Part shown: one piece after another, positions 15,304 through 22,622 of the stretch
How positions within the stretch are numbered: position 1 is the first letter of the stretch
How the letters are laid out: the number at the start of each line of letters is the position of its first letter
Virus record (IMG/VR): IMGVR_UViG_3300032213_001083
Coordinates: 1-29,215 of that record
DNA: 29,215 bases
Reading direction: 5' to 3' (one strand)
Origin: a virus
Notes under the pieces: generated by a model
The model's database searches: none
The model's input: only the letters and a program-made list of their open reading frames with translations
Told to the model about the DNA's origin: nothing
Program-made: the position numbers and the translations under genes

Positions 15304-16281
15304 ATGACCAAAGACCTGCCAATATACAAAATCACTATTGATCCCGAATATTCTGATGGAGAAGATTTGGGCATTGAGCAGATTGCATTTACTTCTCAAC
15401 CGGCAATCAAGGTGAAAGGAATGGCATTCGAACAAGTACAACGAATGGTATTTGCTGATGACTTAAAGTATCGAATCACCGCACCGGCAATGATACCGAT
15501 GGAGATATACCGCAAGGACAACGAGCAAGGTGAATACTATGTTCAATTTTCAGAGGAAACAATCGCGAAGATTCACGAGAAGTTCATGAGCGACCTTCGA
15601 AATCGTGACCTATTCAACCTGGAGCATGACACATCCAAAACAGTTCCGGCATATATCTTGGAAACATGGGTGGTTGACAATCCAAAACAAGATAAGGCCT
15701 TCAGTACATTCGGTATTGATGTGCCAAAAGGTACGTTAATGGTGACTGCTCAGATAACTGATAAAGAGTATTATGCTGAATTGGTTGCCAATGACCAAGT
15801 TGGATTCTCAATCGAGGGATTCTTGGGATTGAAATTAAGTAATCAATTAAACAAATATAACATGAACAAATTACCTGATGGGGAGCACTTAATCGATGGC
15901 AAAATCTACGTTGTTGTGGATGGCGAAATCGTTGAGATTAAGGATGCACCAATTGTCGAGGAGGCAATGGAAGAAGTTGCAATGGAAGAAGTTGCATTGG
16001 AAGAAACAGTTGTTGAGGAAGAAGCTCCAATTGTAGAAGATGCAGTGAACGAAGAAATGGCAATTGATCCTGCAATGGATTCAGAGGCTATCCTTGCAAT
16101 CGTTACACCGATTCTTGAGGAGAGAGAGAAAGCAATCATCGCATTGATCGCTGACCTTCGTAACCAAATGGAAGAGATGATGGTTACTGAAACGGAAGTT
16201 GAGGCAACTGACAACAAAACTAAAATGTCAATCCATGACAAATTTAGTGCAGTGAGTAAATTTTTAAACACAAATAACTAA
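15304..16281 (+). CDS. Prohead protease (XkdF-like, S78_2) fused to scaffold-like tail
   Basis: I start at ATG 15304 (MTKDLPIYKITIDPEYSDGE), just after the TTAATATAT element. Residues 1-180 resemble XkdF/Peptidase_S78_2 phage proteases: LFNLEHDTS with H108 and NDQVGFSIEGFLG with S169 as likely catalytic pair, preceded by ETWVVDNPKQDKAFSTFGID. Residues 190-325 are Glu/Ala-rich with predicted coiled coil (EEREKAIIALIADLRNQMEE), ending in a basic stretch. This layout fits a protease with a C-terminal scaffolding (delta-like) domain that directs procapsid assembly and is then degraded. No separate scaffold gene is seen before the capsid. Confidence 0.75.
   Translation: MTKDLPIYKITIDPEYSDGEDLGIEQIAFTSQPAIKVKGMAFEQVQRMVFADDLKYRITAPAMIPMEIYRKDNEQGEYYVQFSEETIAKIHEKFMSDLRNRDLFNLEHDTSKTVPAYILETWVVDNPKQDKAFSTFGIDVPKGTLMVTAQITDKEYYAELVANDQVGFSIEGFLGLKLSNQLNKYNMNKLPDGEHLIDGKIYVVVDGEIVEIKDAPIVEEAMEEVAMEEVALEETVVEEEAPIVEDAVNEEMAIDPAMDSEAILAIVTPILEEREKAIIALIADLRNQMEEMMVTETEVEATDNKTKMSIHDKFSAVSKFLNTNN
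15964..16008 (+). repeat. 15-bp tandem repeat inside protease-scaffold gene
   Basis: GCAATGGAAGAAGTT is present at 15964-15978 and 15979-15993, followed by a diverged unit GCATTGGAAGAAACA at 15994-16008. It encodes A-M-E-E-V repeats in the acidic linker between protease and scaffold parts. Such in-frame repeats can change copy number without breaking the protein. Confidence 0.7.
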
Positions 16282-16300
16282 CAATTAACAACAAAACAAA

Positions 16301-17233
16301 ATGAGCAGAAAATTAAAATTCGACTTGGACATTGACGCATCAGCGTTATTACAAGCAAACAGCGAGGCATTCTATTCTCGTGCGTATTTACAAGAGGAAA
16401 CGGTTGACAATTACCGTACTTTGCCAGGAATTAAATTTAAGACGAAAATTTCCAACGTCACATTCGGACAAGTGTTGCAGGCCGAGAACTGTGGGTGGAA
16501 TTCTTCAACTGACGAACTTGCTTCAGTAGAAGTTGACGTATGTGGATTGTCTGCAATGGCTGAGATTTGTCAATTCCAATTGGAGCAATCATTCGTATCA
16601 TTACAAATGACAAAAGGATCTAACGGTGATTTCACAGTAGCTTCATTCATGGATTACTATTGGGGAGAAATGGCGAAAACAATCGCTGAGAACGTTGAGA
16701 AATTACGTTGGTTAGGTAACACAAGCTCACAAGTTCCTGCACTTGCATTGTGTGATGGTTATGTGAAGTCATTACTTGCTGATGATGCAGTGATCGATAT
16801 CGCTTCTCCAGTTGCAATTACTCCATCAAATGTTCTTGCTAAATTGGCATTGGTATACGCTGCAATTCCTGCTGCGGTTATCGCTAACCAAGAGAACTTG
16901 AGAATCTATGTATCTTCACCGGTTGCTACTGCATATCGTGCTGCGGTTGCTGCTGCGAATACTCAAGCTAACTTGACTCAAGCATTGGATTTCTCTTATT
17001 TAGGTATCAAGATGGTATTGTGTCCAGGTATGGGTACAACATCAAAAATCGTTGCTACATTGAAAGATAACTTAATCTATGCATTCGATGCTGAAGGAGA
17101 TGGTAAAGCATTACGTGCTATCAATTTAGCTGATACAGTTGCTGAGCCGGTTATCCGTACTCGTGCAAACATGAAAGTTGGATTCACTCATGTGAATGGT
17201 AATGAGATTGTATTCTACAACTCTGCATCTTAA
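16301..17233 (+). CDS. Major capsid protein
   Basis: The 310-residue product (MSRKLKFDLDIDASALLQAN) follows the protease gene with an A-rich leader (AACAACAAAACAAAATG). Codons are biased to GCT/GTT/GCA and resemble a strongly expressed gene. The protein has the alternating alpha/beta structure of an HK97-type capsid, with an alanine-rich central helix (AAVIANQENLRIYVSSPVAT) and a C-terminal strand set (RTRANMKVGFTHVNGNEIVF). A hairpin terminator lies immediately downstream. The context is highly specific. I do not recognise a chain cleavage site. Confidence 0.85.
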   Translation: MSRKLKFDLDIDASALLQANSEAFYSRAYLQEETVDNYRTLPGIKFKTKISNVTFGQVLQAENCGWNSSTDELASVEVDVCGLSAMAEICQFQLEQSFVSLQMTKGSNGDFTVASFMDYYWGEMAKTIAENVEKLRWLGNTSSQVPALALCDGYVKSLLADDAVIDIASPVAITPSNVLAKLALVYAAIPAAVIANQENLRIYVSSPVATAYRAAVAAANTQANLTQALDFSYLGIKMVLCPGMGTTSKIVATLKDNLIYAFDAEGDGKALRAINLADTVAEPVIRTRANMKVGFTHVNGNEIVFYNSAS

Positions 17234-17244
17234 TTAATATTCCT

Positions 17245-17273
17245 GAGGGGATGAAATACTCCCCTCTATTTTT
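17245..17273 (+). terminator. Terminator after the capsid gene
   Basis: GAGGGGA (17245-17251) pairs with TCCCCTC (17260-17266), loop of 8, followed by TATTTTT. It would end or reduce transcripts after capsid. The next gene has its own A-rich leader. Confidence 0.7.
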
Positions 17274-17293
17274 AAATATTTAAAACAACAAAA

Positions 17294-17818
17294 ATGGCTT
17301 GTGAAAATTTAGAATCCATAGTTAAGTCGTGCGACAATAACAGTGGTGGGATTTTCAAGGTATATATCAACCAACAAGATAACATCGATAGCATCTCCTT
17401 TGCTACTGCTCCTAACACATGGACAATCGATGAAATCAACCTAATTGTAGGTGGTGATTTATACACTGAATTTGAAATCCGAAGAAATACCGGAAGTTAC
17501 ACCGAAGATGCAGCAATTGACCTTGTCAATGGTAGCTCATATGTAACTGCAACAATCACATTGATGTTCCACCGAAGAGATCAAGCGAAATCTCAAGCAA
17601 TCAAAGTGCTTGGTGCAGGACAACAATACTTGAATGCAATCATCCAAGATGCAAATGGTAAATATTGGTACTTCCCATATTTGCAATTGAGTGCAGTTGG
17701 TGAAGGCTCAGGAACTGCTCGTGCAGATGGTAGCAAATATTCAGTGACATTGATTGCTGAAAATGATTTCCTTGCATACGAAGTAACTGAAGCTGCGGTT
17801 GCTGATGTGATTGCATAA
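17294..17818 (+). CDS. Major tail tube protein
   Basis: The 174-residue product (MACENLESIVKSCDNNSGGI) has a beta-rich body and a pattern (GGIFKVYINQQDNIDSISF ... WTIDEINLIVGG) seen in small tail-tube proteins of Bacteroidota phages. It has an A-rich leader (AAACAACAAAAATG) like the capsid gene and terminators on both sides, indicating a separate strongly expressed unit. It lies between capsid and portal, away from the tape measure, which is unusual. Alternative: a minor capsid or decoration protein. Confidence 0.65.
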   Translation: MACENLESIVKSCDNNSGGIFKVYINQQDNIDSISFATAPNTWTIDEINLIVGGDLYTEFEIRRNTGSYTEDAAIDLVNGSSYVTATITLMFHRRDQAKSQAIKVLGAGQQYLNAIIQDANGKYWYFPYLQLSAVGEGSGTARADGSKYSVTLIAENDFLAYEVTEAAVADVIA

Positions 17819-17837
17819 TAAAATACAATTTAAAGAG

Positions 17838-17865
17838 AGCTCATCCATCCGGGTGGGCTTTTTTT
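17838..17865 (+). terminator. Terminator after the tail tube gene
   Basis: AGCTCATCC (17838-17846) pairs with GGGTGGGCT (17851-17859) through nine pairs including G-U, tetraloop ATCC, and a T7 tract. It stands 22 bp before TTAATATAT site D, so a new unit starts right after it. Confidence 0.85.
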
Positions 17866-17887
17866 ATAAACATTTTTGAAGGTTTTC

Positions 17888-17896
17888 TTAATATAT
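17888..17896 (+). promoter_or_regulatory. Late start/promoter element TTAATATAT, site D
   Basis: TTAATATAT ends 4 nt before ATG 17901 and lies directly downstream of a strong terminator. If this motif were not a promoter, the portal-lysis genes would lack an obvious one. This is the best placed of the four copies. Confidence 0.6.
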
Positions 17897-17900
17897 TAGT

Positions 17901-18242
17901 ATGATTTACATTGATAAAGGTGAGGTTAATTCAATTGTGCTGACTCTGACTGAGGTGAGCACCCTCTCGAATCCGTATTATTTGTTCGTTTTTGAGAATG
18001 AAATGGATACAACCGACACTCCCATCCTATTCACCACCGATGACATCTCCGATTGGAAGGAAAGATTCAATCTCTTCTTATTGGATGAGCCGGTTGATGT
18101 GATTTTGGTCAAGGGACAATACCGATACTCAGTGTATGAATCAACAATTCCACCAACATCTATCCAGGACACGACCGGAGTGGTCATCGAGGAGGGTAGA
18201 ATGGTTGTAAGTGGTGCAATAACAAACTCAATCTACGATTAA
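17901..18242 (+). CDS. Small virion protein, beta-sandwich-like (113 aa)
   Basis: The product starts MIYIDKGEVNSIVLTLTEVS and has NPYYLFVFENEMDTTDTPIL. The 'n.ivltlte.ttl.np.YLF.f.ne' pattern is frequent in proteins beside portal genes in Bacteroidota phages. It probably forms an immunoglobulin-like or beta-sandwich domain on the virion. Function is unknown. It leads the portal/connector/lysis operon. Confidence 0.6.
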   Translation: MIYIDKGEVNSIVLTLTEVSTLSNPYYLFVFENEMDTTDTPILFTTDDISDWKERFNLFLLDEPVDVILVKGQYRYSVYESTIPPTSIQDTTGVVIEEGRMVVSGAITNSIYD

Positions 18243-18244
18243 AC

Positions 18245-19564
18245 ATGGGATTATTTGACCGATTCAGAACAACAAAGCAGGAATCACCCGAAGTGGTAGA
18301 AGGATATCAATCCTTTTCAACACCATTTCTTAAAATTGGCTCAGGGAATTTATCTCTTCCATATGTTAATGGGAGGCATCAAACGAGTGGATGGATTCCA
18401 TTTGGTGATGCGAATTTATTTCCTTCGGTATTGAATCAATTGGTATATTCATCACCATTGCATGGAAGTATCGTGGATTACAAAACAAATGCAGTCATTG
18501 GTGGAGGAATTGAATTGAAAACAACCACAACGACACCTCAAGAGCTCCTTGAATTGTACACATTTGAGAAGAAATCTAGATTGAAAAAGACAGTTCGGAT
18601 TACAACCGAACAATTGATTGTACACAATCGTGTTTACTTTAAATTGTACTTTGATGATAAAATGAAACTCACAAGGATGGAGAATCAATCTCCGGATAAA
18701 GTGAGAAGAGGACGTGATCACAATGACTATTTCCTTTGTGATGATTGGTCCGCAAGAATTGACGTGAGAGAAATCAAAAGATATCATCCAACCTGCACCG
18801 ATAAATGCCAACTATTTGTATATGAGGTTGAGTGTTTAGGTCAAGAGTGGTATCCACTTCCAAAATACACCTCAGCACTTAATTTTGCATATCTTTCGGG
18901 AGAGCTTTCGTACTTCGCAAAATCCAATATTCAGAACAGTGTATTCCCTTCATTCGCAATGATGTTCCCAAAAAGACCGCAGTCGGAAGAGGAGAAAAAT
19001 GTCCTGAGAAATACGATGGACAAAATGAAAGGTGCTGCGAATGCCGGTAAAGCTGTCGCATTCTTTTCAAATGGTGCAGAGCAGATGCCTAAAATTGAGA
19101 GCATTCCAACCAATCAAAACGATAAACTATTCCAGGAAGCATCCGGATTGAATACTGAGCAGATTTGTTTTGCTCACACAATAGATCCGATACTGATGGG
19201 AGTTCGAACAACGGGCTCACTTGGCTCAGGTAGTGATATCAAACAAGCGTATGTGATATTTGAAAAAAATGTCGTAATGCCATTAAGAGAGCAGGTTGCT
19301 GATATCTTCAATGAGATACTTCGAATTGCAAAAATCAATGCAGATTTCACAATCAACAACTTCCAAATCATCAATGAAACAATCGTTGAGGTGGAAGGTG
19401 ATGCATCCAAAACTCAAGACGCATTGAATGCTATGAGTCCATTGGTTGCGACTAAGGTATTGGATACCATGACACCGAATGAAGTGAGAGCTCTCGCATC
19501 GTTACCTCCGATTGAAGGTGGAGATGTTATTGCAAGTAATCAACCACAAACACCTCAAGTATAA
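18245..19564 (+). CDS. Portal protein
   Basis: The 439-residue protein starts MGLFDRFRTTKQESPEVVEG. It has a portal-like wing and stem pattern: FPSVLNQLVYSSPLHGSIVD near 60-80, a long central helical stem, and TIDPILMGVRTTGSLGSGSD near 315 followed by IKQAYVIFEKNVVMPLREQV. These match the crown-proximal part of SPP1/PBSX-type portals. Twelve copies would form the DNA gate at the head vertex. Position after capsid and tail tube is unusual; portal usually follows terminase. Confidence 0.82.
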   Translation: MGLFDRFRTTKQESPEVVEGYQSFSTPFLKIGSGNLSLPYVNGRHQTSGWIPFGDANLFPSVLNQLVYSSPLHGSIVDYKTNAVIGGGIELKTTTTTPQELLELYTFEKKSRLKKTVRITTEQLIVHNRVYFKLYFDDKMKLTRMENQSPDKVRRGRDHNDYFLCDDWSARIDVREIKRYHPTCTDKCQLFVYEVECLGQEWYPLPKYTSALNFAYLSGELSYFAKSNIQNSVFPSFAMMFPKRPQSEEEKNVLRNTMDKMKGAANAGKAVAFFSNGAEQMPKIESIPTNQNDKLFQEASGLNTEQICFAHTIDPILMGVRTTGSLGSGSDIKQAYVIFEKNVVMPLREQVADIFNEILRIAKINADFTINNFQIINETIVEVEGDASKTQDALNAMSPLVATKVLDTMTPNEVRALASLPPIEGGDVIASNQPQTPQV

Positions 19565-20130
19565 TGTTGTATTTTATCACTGAAACCTACCTCAAAACGA
19601 ACACACCAATCACTGCCAATGTGGATGTGACTGATGTGACTCCATATATTGCGACTCAAGCACAATTGAGAGTGATGCCAATCCTTGGGACTGTCTTTTA
19701 TGACTATCTTTTGGAGGCATACAACGACCAAACATTGACACCGGAAGAGGAAGCTCTTGTTCTATTCATTCAGCCGGTTATTGCATGGCGTTCAGCAGAG
19801 GATGCAATCTTTGGATTGACGTATCAACTCAAGAATAAAGGACTTCAAACTCAATTCGGTGATAACTCATCAAGTGTATCTCGCAGTGAAGTTGCATTTG
19901 GGATGGAGCATTATGCACAAAAGGCATCATTCTTTGAAATGAGATTGATTCGCTACCTGGTAAAGAACAAAGCGGAATTTCCACTCTTCACATCTCATGA
20001 GAATCGCGATACGGATTTACGACCTCAGATTGATTGTCAAATGTGCGTGGGGAATTGCTTTATGAATGGGACTTGGACTTGTGGCTATCCAACTGATAAC
20101 GGTTATAACAATCAAATACTAGTTTTATGA
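19564..20130 (+). CDS. Head-tail connector protein
   Basis: The 188-residue protein starts MLYFITETYLKTNTPITANV and is mostly helical with YIATQAQLRVMPILGTVFYD and LFIQPVIAWRSAEDAIFGL. A small helical connector directly following portal is typical of the gp6/gp15 class. The C-terminus carries four Cys in CQMCVGNCFMNGTWTCG, which may bind a metal. Start ATG overlaps the portal stop (TAATG). Confidence 0.6.
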   Translation: MLYFITETYLKTNTPITANVDVTDVTPYIATQAQLRVMPILGTVFYDYLLEAYNDQTLTPEEEALVLFIQPVIAWRSAEDAIFGLTYQLKNKGLQTQFGDNSSSVSRSEVAFGMEHYAQKASFFEMRLIRYLVKNKAEFPLFTSHENRDTDLRPQIDCQMCVGNCFMNGTWTCGYPTDNGYNNQILVL

Positions 20131-20552
20131 GGCAGAATGTGTTGATGTTGATTGCATCTTTTTGGGCGATACTTTCACCGGTTATGCCGATGATATACTT
20201 GGCAATGTTGGCCATCTTTATTGATACCTGCTTCGGCATTTGGAGATCAGTAAAAAAAGGCGGTTGGAATGCGTTCCAATCTCGCAGATTATCCGATACA
20301 ATATCCAAGTCATTGCTTTATGGCGGTGCAATTATGTTCACCTTCCTCATCGAGAAGTACATTGCAGGGGATATCATCGCACAATTCATCTCGGTTGAGT
20401 TAATTATGACCAAAGTATTCGCATTCTTTTGTGTGATGGTTGAAATAAAGTCAATCAACGAATCATATGAGAGTGTGACCGGCAAGAATGTACTCGCAGC
20501 TCTTCGCAAATTTATTACCAGGACAAAAACGAACTTAGATGAATTTAAGTAA
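20127..20552 (+). CDS. Holin
   Basis: The 141-residue protein has three hydrophobic segments (about 5-34, 62-80 and 88-110) with DTCFGIWRSVKKGGWNAFQS between the first and second. The 'D...GiWrs.k.ggw.af.SrrlsdT..K..lY' pattern matches phage holin families 4-type found in Bacteroidota and Firmicutes phages. It would permeabilise the inner membrane to release the endolysin, whose gene begins 14 bp before its stop. Confidence 0.75.
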   Translation: MRQNVLMLIASFWAILSPVMPMIYLAMLAIFIDTCFGIWRSVKKGGWNAFQSRRLSDTISKSLLYGGAIMFTFLIEKYIAGDIIAQFISVELIMTKVFAFFCVMVEIKSINESYESVTGKNVLAALRKFITRTKTNLDEFK

Positions 20553-20976
20553 ACACGTTACACTCGCAGAATTCGAGGCATCCGGTACCGCAACCAACCA
20601 TTCAATCCTTAACAAGATGAATGAGTTTGAAATCGAGAGAGCGAAGTTGCTTTGTGAAAAGGTATTCGAGCCACTGAGAGCTCATATTGGAGAGCCAATT
20701 CGAATCAATAGCGGATATAGAAGCATCGCAACAAACAAAGCGTGTGGTGGCTCTAAAACGTCACAACATTGTTTAGGTGAGGCGATGGACCTACACATCG
20801 GAAGTAAAGGATTCCATTTCATCAAGGACAATCTTATCTTTGACCAATTGATTTGGGAATTTGGAACGGATAAAGAGCCAAGTTGGGTACACGTTTCATA
20901 CAGCAAAGCAAGAAATCGCAAACAAGTCCTCAAAGCAGTGAAGAAAAATGGGAAAACTCAGTACGTTAATTTTTAG
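20539..20976 (+). CDS. Endolysin, M15 peptidase family
   Basis: The 145-residue protein has the M15A D-Ala-D-Ala carboxypeptidase-like fold: INSGYRS (57-62), SKTSQHCLGEAMDL with H77 and D84 as zinc ligands, and WVHVSY with H118. There is no signal peptide or extra cell-wall domain, so release depends on the holin. Length is that of a lone catalytic domain. It cleaves peptide stems of peptidoglycan. It overlaps the spanin-like gene by 29 bp. Confidence 0.9.
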   Translation: MNLSKHVTLAEFEASGTATNHSILNKMNEFEIERAKLLCEKVFEPLRAHIGEPIRINSGYRSIATNKACGGSKTSQHCLGEAMDLHIGSKGFHFIKDNLIFDQLIWEFGTDKEPSWVHVSYSKARNRKQVLKAVKKNGKTQYVNF

Positions 20977-21364
20977 CATCCTCCTGGTATCTTGTTCGGC
21001 AGAGTATCATCTGCACAAAGCAATGAAAAAAGGATATAAATGTGAAGAGGTATCCGATACACTTCGCATCACATCGGTTGATTCATTTCCGGTAATCGTA
21101 AACAATGAAATTATGTGGGAGAAATTCATCACTCAAAAGGATACGGTTGTAATGTGGAAAACTCAGTACATTCCACGCACCCGTTGGGAGAAAAAAATCG
21201 AATATAAATTAAAGAGAGATACTATCCGCCAAATTCAAAAGGTGGAAGTTGCCAAATATAAAAGCGAGAAGAAATCGAAAGCAAATATTTGGTTGTTTGT
21301 CATAGGATTTGGACTCGGACTATTCACCAAATACCTTTTCAAATATGCTCAAAAAGCACTCTAA
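20948..21364 (+). CDS. Unimolecular spanin-like lipoprotein
   Basis: The 138-residue protein starts MGKLSTLIFSILLVSCSAEY, a signal peptide with lipobox L-V-S-C (C16). It ends with a transmembrane helix at about 113-131 (NIWLFVIGFGLGLFTKYL) and a short basic tail. In between is a charged, probably extended region (TRWEKKIEYKLKRDTIRQIQ). Lipoprotein at one end and a membrane helix at the other is the layout of u-spanins (as in T1 gp11), which bridge and fuse inner and outer membranes in Gram-negative hosts. Position right after holin and endolysin supports this. The family seems unannotated in Bacteroidota phages. Confidence 0.65.
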   Translation: MGKLSTLIFSILLVSCSAEYHLHKAMKKGYKCEEVSDTLRITSVDSFPVIVNNEIMWEKFITQKDTVVMWKTQYIPRTRWEKKIEYKLKRDTIRQIQKVEVAKYKSEKKSKANIWLFVIGFGLGLFTKYLFKYAQKAL

Positions 21365-22220
21365 AAACATTCACGAGCTTCACCTTGATGGAGCAACCGT
21401 TCAACTTGCAATGATGTCCGACCTTCACTGGGACAATCCAAAATGTGATTGGGATTTATTGAAACGTGATTTTGACTATTGCCTTGAGAATGATATTAAG
21501 GTAATGGTCAATGGTGATTTCTTTTGCTTGATGCAAGGGAAAGGTGATCGCAGAGGAAACAAGTCCGATATCCGGCCTGAACATAACAACGCAAAGTATT
21601 TGGATTCAATCGTTGAAACTGCGGTTGATTGGTTTTCACCATATGCTCACATCCTTACTGTCATCGGATACGGGAATCATGAAACCGCCATCATCAAGTA
21701 TCAAGAAACGGACATCCTTCAGAGATTTGTTGACCTACTTAATTATAAGAATGGGAGTAATGTAATGACCGGAGGATATGGTGGATGGATTATAATTCAT
21801 CAGAAATACACTGTGAGCTCTTCGACCACAACCAAGGTGAAATACTTCCATGGCTCAGGCGGTGGAGGAATTGTGACCAAGGGAGCAATCAACTTGACCA
21901 GGGCATTGGAAACATACGAGGATTTTGATATCTTCTCAATGGGACACATCCATGAGAATGCGTGTCGAAATGATGTGAGAGATACGGTGACTCATGTTCC
22001 CAAACATGGATATGTCAACCATCACAAAAATATTCACCTCATGCTTACCGGAACTTACAAAGAGGAGTACGGTGATGGATCCAAAGGATGGCATGTTGAG
22101 CGAGGAGCTCCCATTAAACCAACCGGAGGAAGGATACTGAAGATAAATGCAAAAGAAATCAAGAGAGAAGGCATAAGAAAAATGCATAAAAGTATCGACT
22201 CAATCAAATTTCCTTTGTAA
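21345..22220 (+). CDS. Metallophosphoesterase (calcineurin-like)
   Basis: I start at ATG 21345 (MLKKHSKNIHELHLDGATVQ), which overlaps the spanin-like gene by 20 bp. The 291-residue protein has all motifs of the family: SDLHWD (D26, H28), VNGDFF (D58), GYGNHET (N111, H112), H169 and GHIHE (H201, H203). The family cleaves phosphodiesters in nucleic acids, cyclic nucleotides or headgroups. It is the last gene before a strong terminator, in a lysis operon where it is unexpected. A role in host DNA/RNA degradation or defence evasion is possible; the substrate cannot be told. Confidence 0.85.
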   Translation: MLKKHSKNIHELHLDGATVQLAMMSDLHWDNPKCDWDLLKRDFDYCLENDIKVMVNGDFFCLMQGKGDRRGNKSDIRPEHNNAKYLDSIVETAVDWFSPYAHILTVIGYGNHETAIIKYQETDILQRFVDLLNYKNGSNVMTGGYGGWIIIHQKYTVSSSTTTKVKYFHGSGGGGIVTKGAINLTRALETYEDFDIFSMGHIHENACRNDVRDTVTHVPKHGYVNHHKNIHLMLTGTYKEEYGDGSKGWHVERGAPIKPTGGRILKINAKEIKREGIRKMHKSIDSIKFPL

Positions 22221-22251
22221 ATTAGCAACTCATTAGCGTGTGTAATTGGGG

Positions 22252-22279
22252 GTATCGGAAACGGTACCTCTTTTTTTTA
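22252..22279 (+). terminator. Terminator at end of late/lysis operon
   Basis: GGTATCG (22252-22258) pairs with CGGTACC (22263-22269) with one G-U and a GAAA tetraloop, then TCTTTTTTTT. It ends the rightward late transcription before the regulatory gap. Confidence 0.85.
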
Positions 22280-22331
22280 TGGGTATAACCTTACAAATCA
22301 CATCATTAATTCAAGGTATAGCCTGATATTG

Positions 22332-22360
22332 TGTCGCATATTTAGCAGATATTTGCGACA
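22332..22360 (+). promoter_or_regulatory. Dyad operator 1: TGTCGCA-N15-TGCGACA
   Basis: Perfect 7-bp inverted repeat with a 15-bp spacer, centre at 22346. It ends two bases before the -7 box TACCTTTG at 22363-22370. Geometry is that of a homodimer binding about two helical turns (half-sites 22 bp apart). Confidence 0.6.
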
Positions 22361-22362
22361 TT

Positions 22363-22370
22363 TACCTTTG
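22363..22370 (+). promoter_or_regulatory. Possible promoter -7 box TACCTTTG
   Basis: Match to TAnnTTTG between the two dyads. No TTG at the usual 17-20 bp upstream is seen, so the promoter may need an activator. It reads rightwards. Confidence 0.35.
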
Positions 22371-22384
22371 TTCTATTACAATAA

Positions 22385-22413
22385 TGTAACATATTTACAC
22401 TTGTTTTGTTACA
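22385..22413 (+). promoter_or_regulatory. Dyad operator 2: TGTAACA-N15-TGTTACA
   Basis: Perfect 7-bp inverted repeat with a 15-bp spacer, centre at 22399, 53 bp (about five helical turns) from dyad 1. Together the two give the pattern TGTnnCA-N15-TGnnACA. They would fall on the same DNA face. Confidence 0.6.
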
Positions 22414-22467
22414 AACATTTGACACTATTTCGATTTATTGGCAATTGTATATACGCATTAGCACCCC

Positions 22468-22518
22468 ATCGGGTATAAATAACATCAATTACCATACATG
22501 AATACCCTATCGGATATA
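22468..22518 (+). repeat. Direct repeat ATCGGRTATA x2
   Basis: ATCGGGTATA (22468-22477) and ATCGGATATA (22509-22518), each with CCC just before, 41 bp apart. Part of this also forms an inverted pair GGGTAT/ATACCC. Likely a further protein-binding site. Confidence 0.4.
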
Positions 22519-22566
22519 GCATTCACAATTAATTTTGTTCAAAACTGAAAAAAAAGTTTAAAAAGT

Positions 22567-22596
22567 TTTGCATTTATGAAACCTTTCATATCTTTG
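22567..22596 (+). promoter_or_regulatory. Strong host-type promoter TTTG-N18-TATCTTTG
   Basis: TTTG (22567-22570) is followed after 18 bp by TATCTTTG (22589-22596), a good match to the Bacteroidota promoter consensus. The start of transcription would be near 22603 and the first gene begins at 22623. It should drive the early/replication operon. Confidence 0.8.
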
Positions 22597-22622
22597 TGGA
22601 GTAAACAATTAAAAAAAACGCT

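Larger units (their letters stand above)
22280..22622 (+). promoter_or_regulatory. Regulatory intergenic region with dyads and promoters
   Basis: This AT-rich region holds no credible gene. It contains two 7-15-7 dyads (22332-22360 and 22385-22413), a TAnnTTTG box (22363-22370), a direct repeat ATCGGRTATA (22468-22477, 22509-22518) with inverted GGGTAT/ATACCC (22471-22476, 22502-22507), and a good host-type promoter (22567-22596). It is the likely control region for the rightward early/replication genes that follow. Confidence 0.7.

Noticed and set aside
15906-16271. Antisense ORF of 121 codons opposite the protease-scaffold gene
   Set aside because: Serine/isoleucine-rich shadow of the Glu/Ala-rich sense repeats; no start context.
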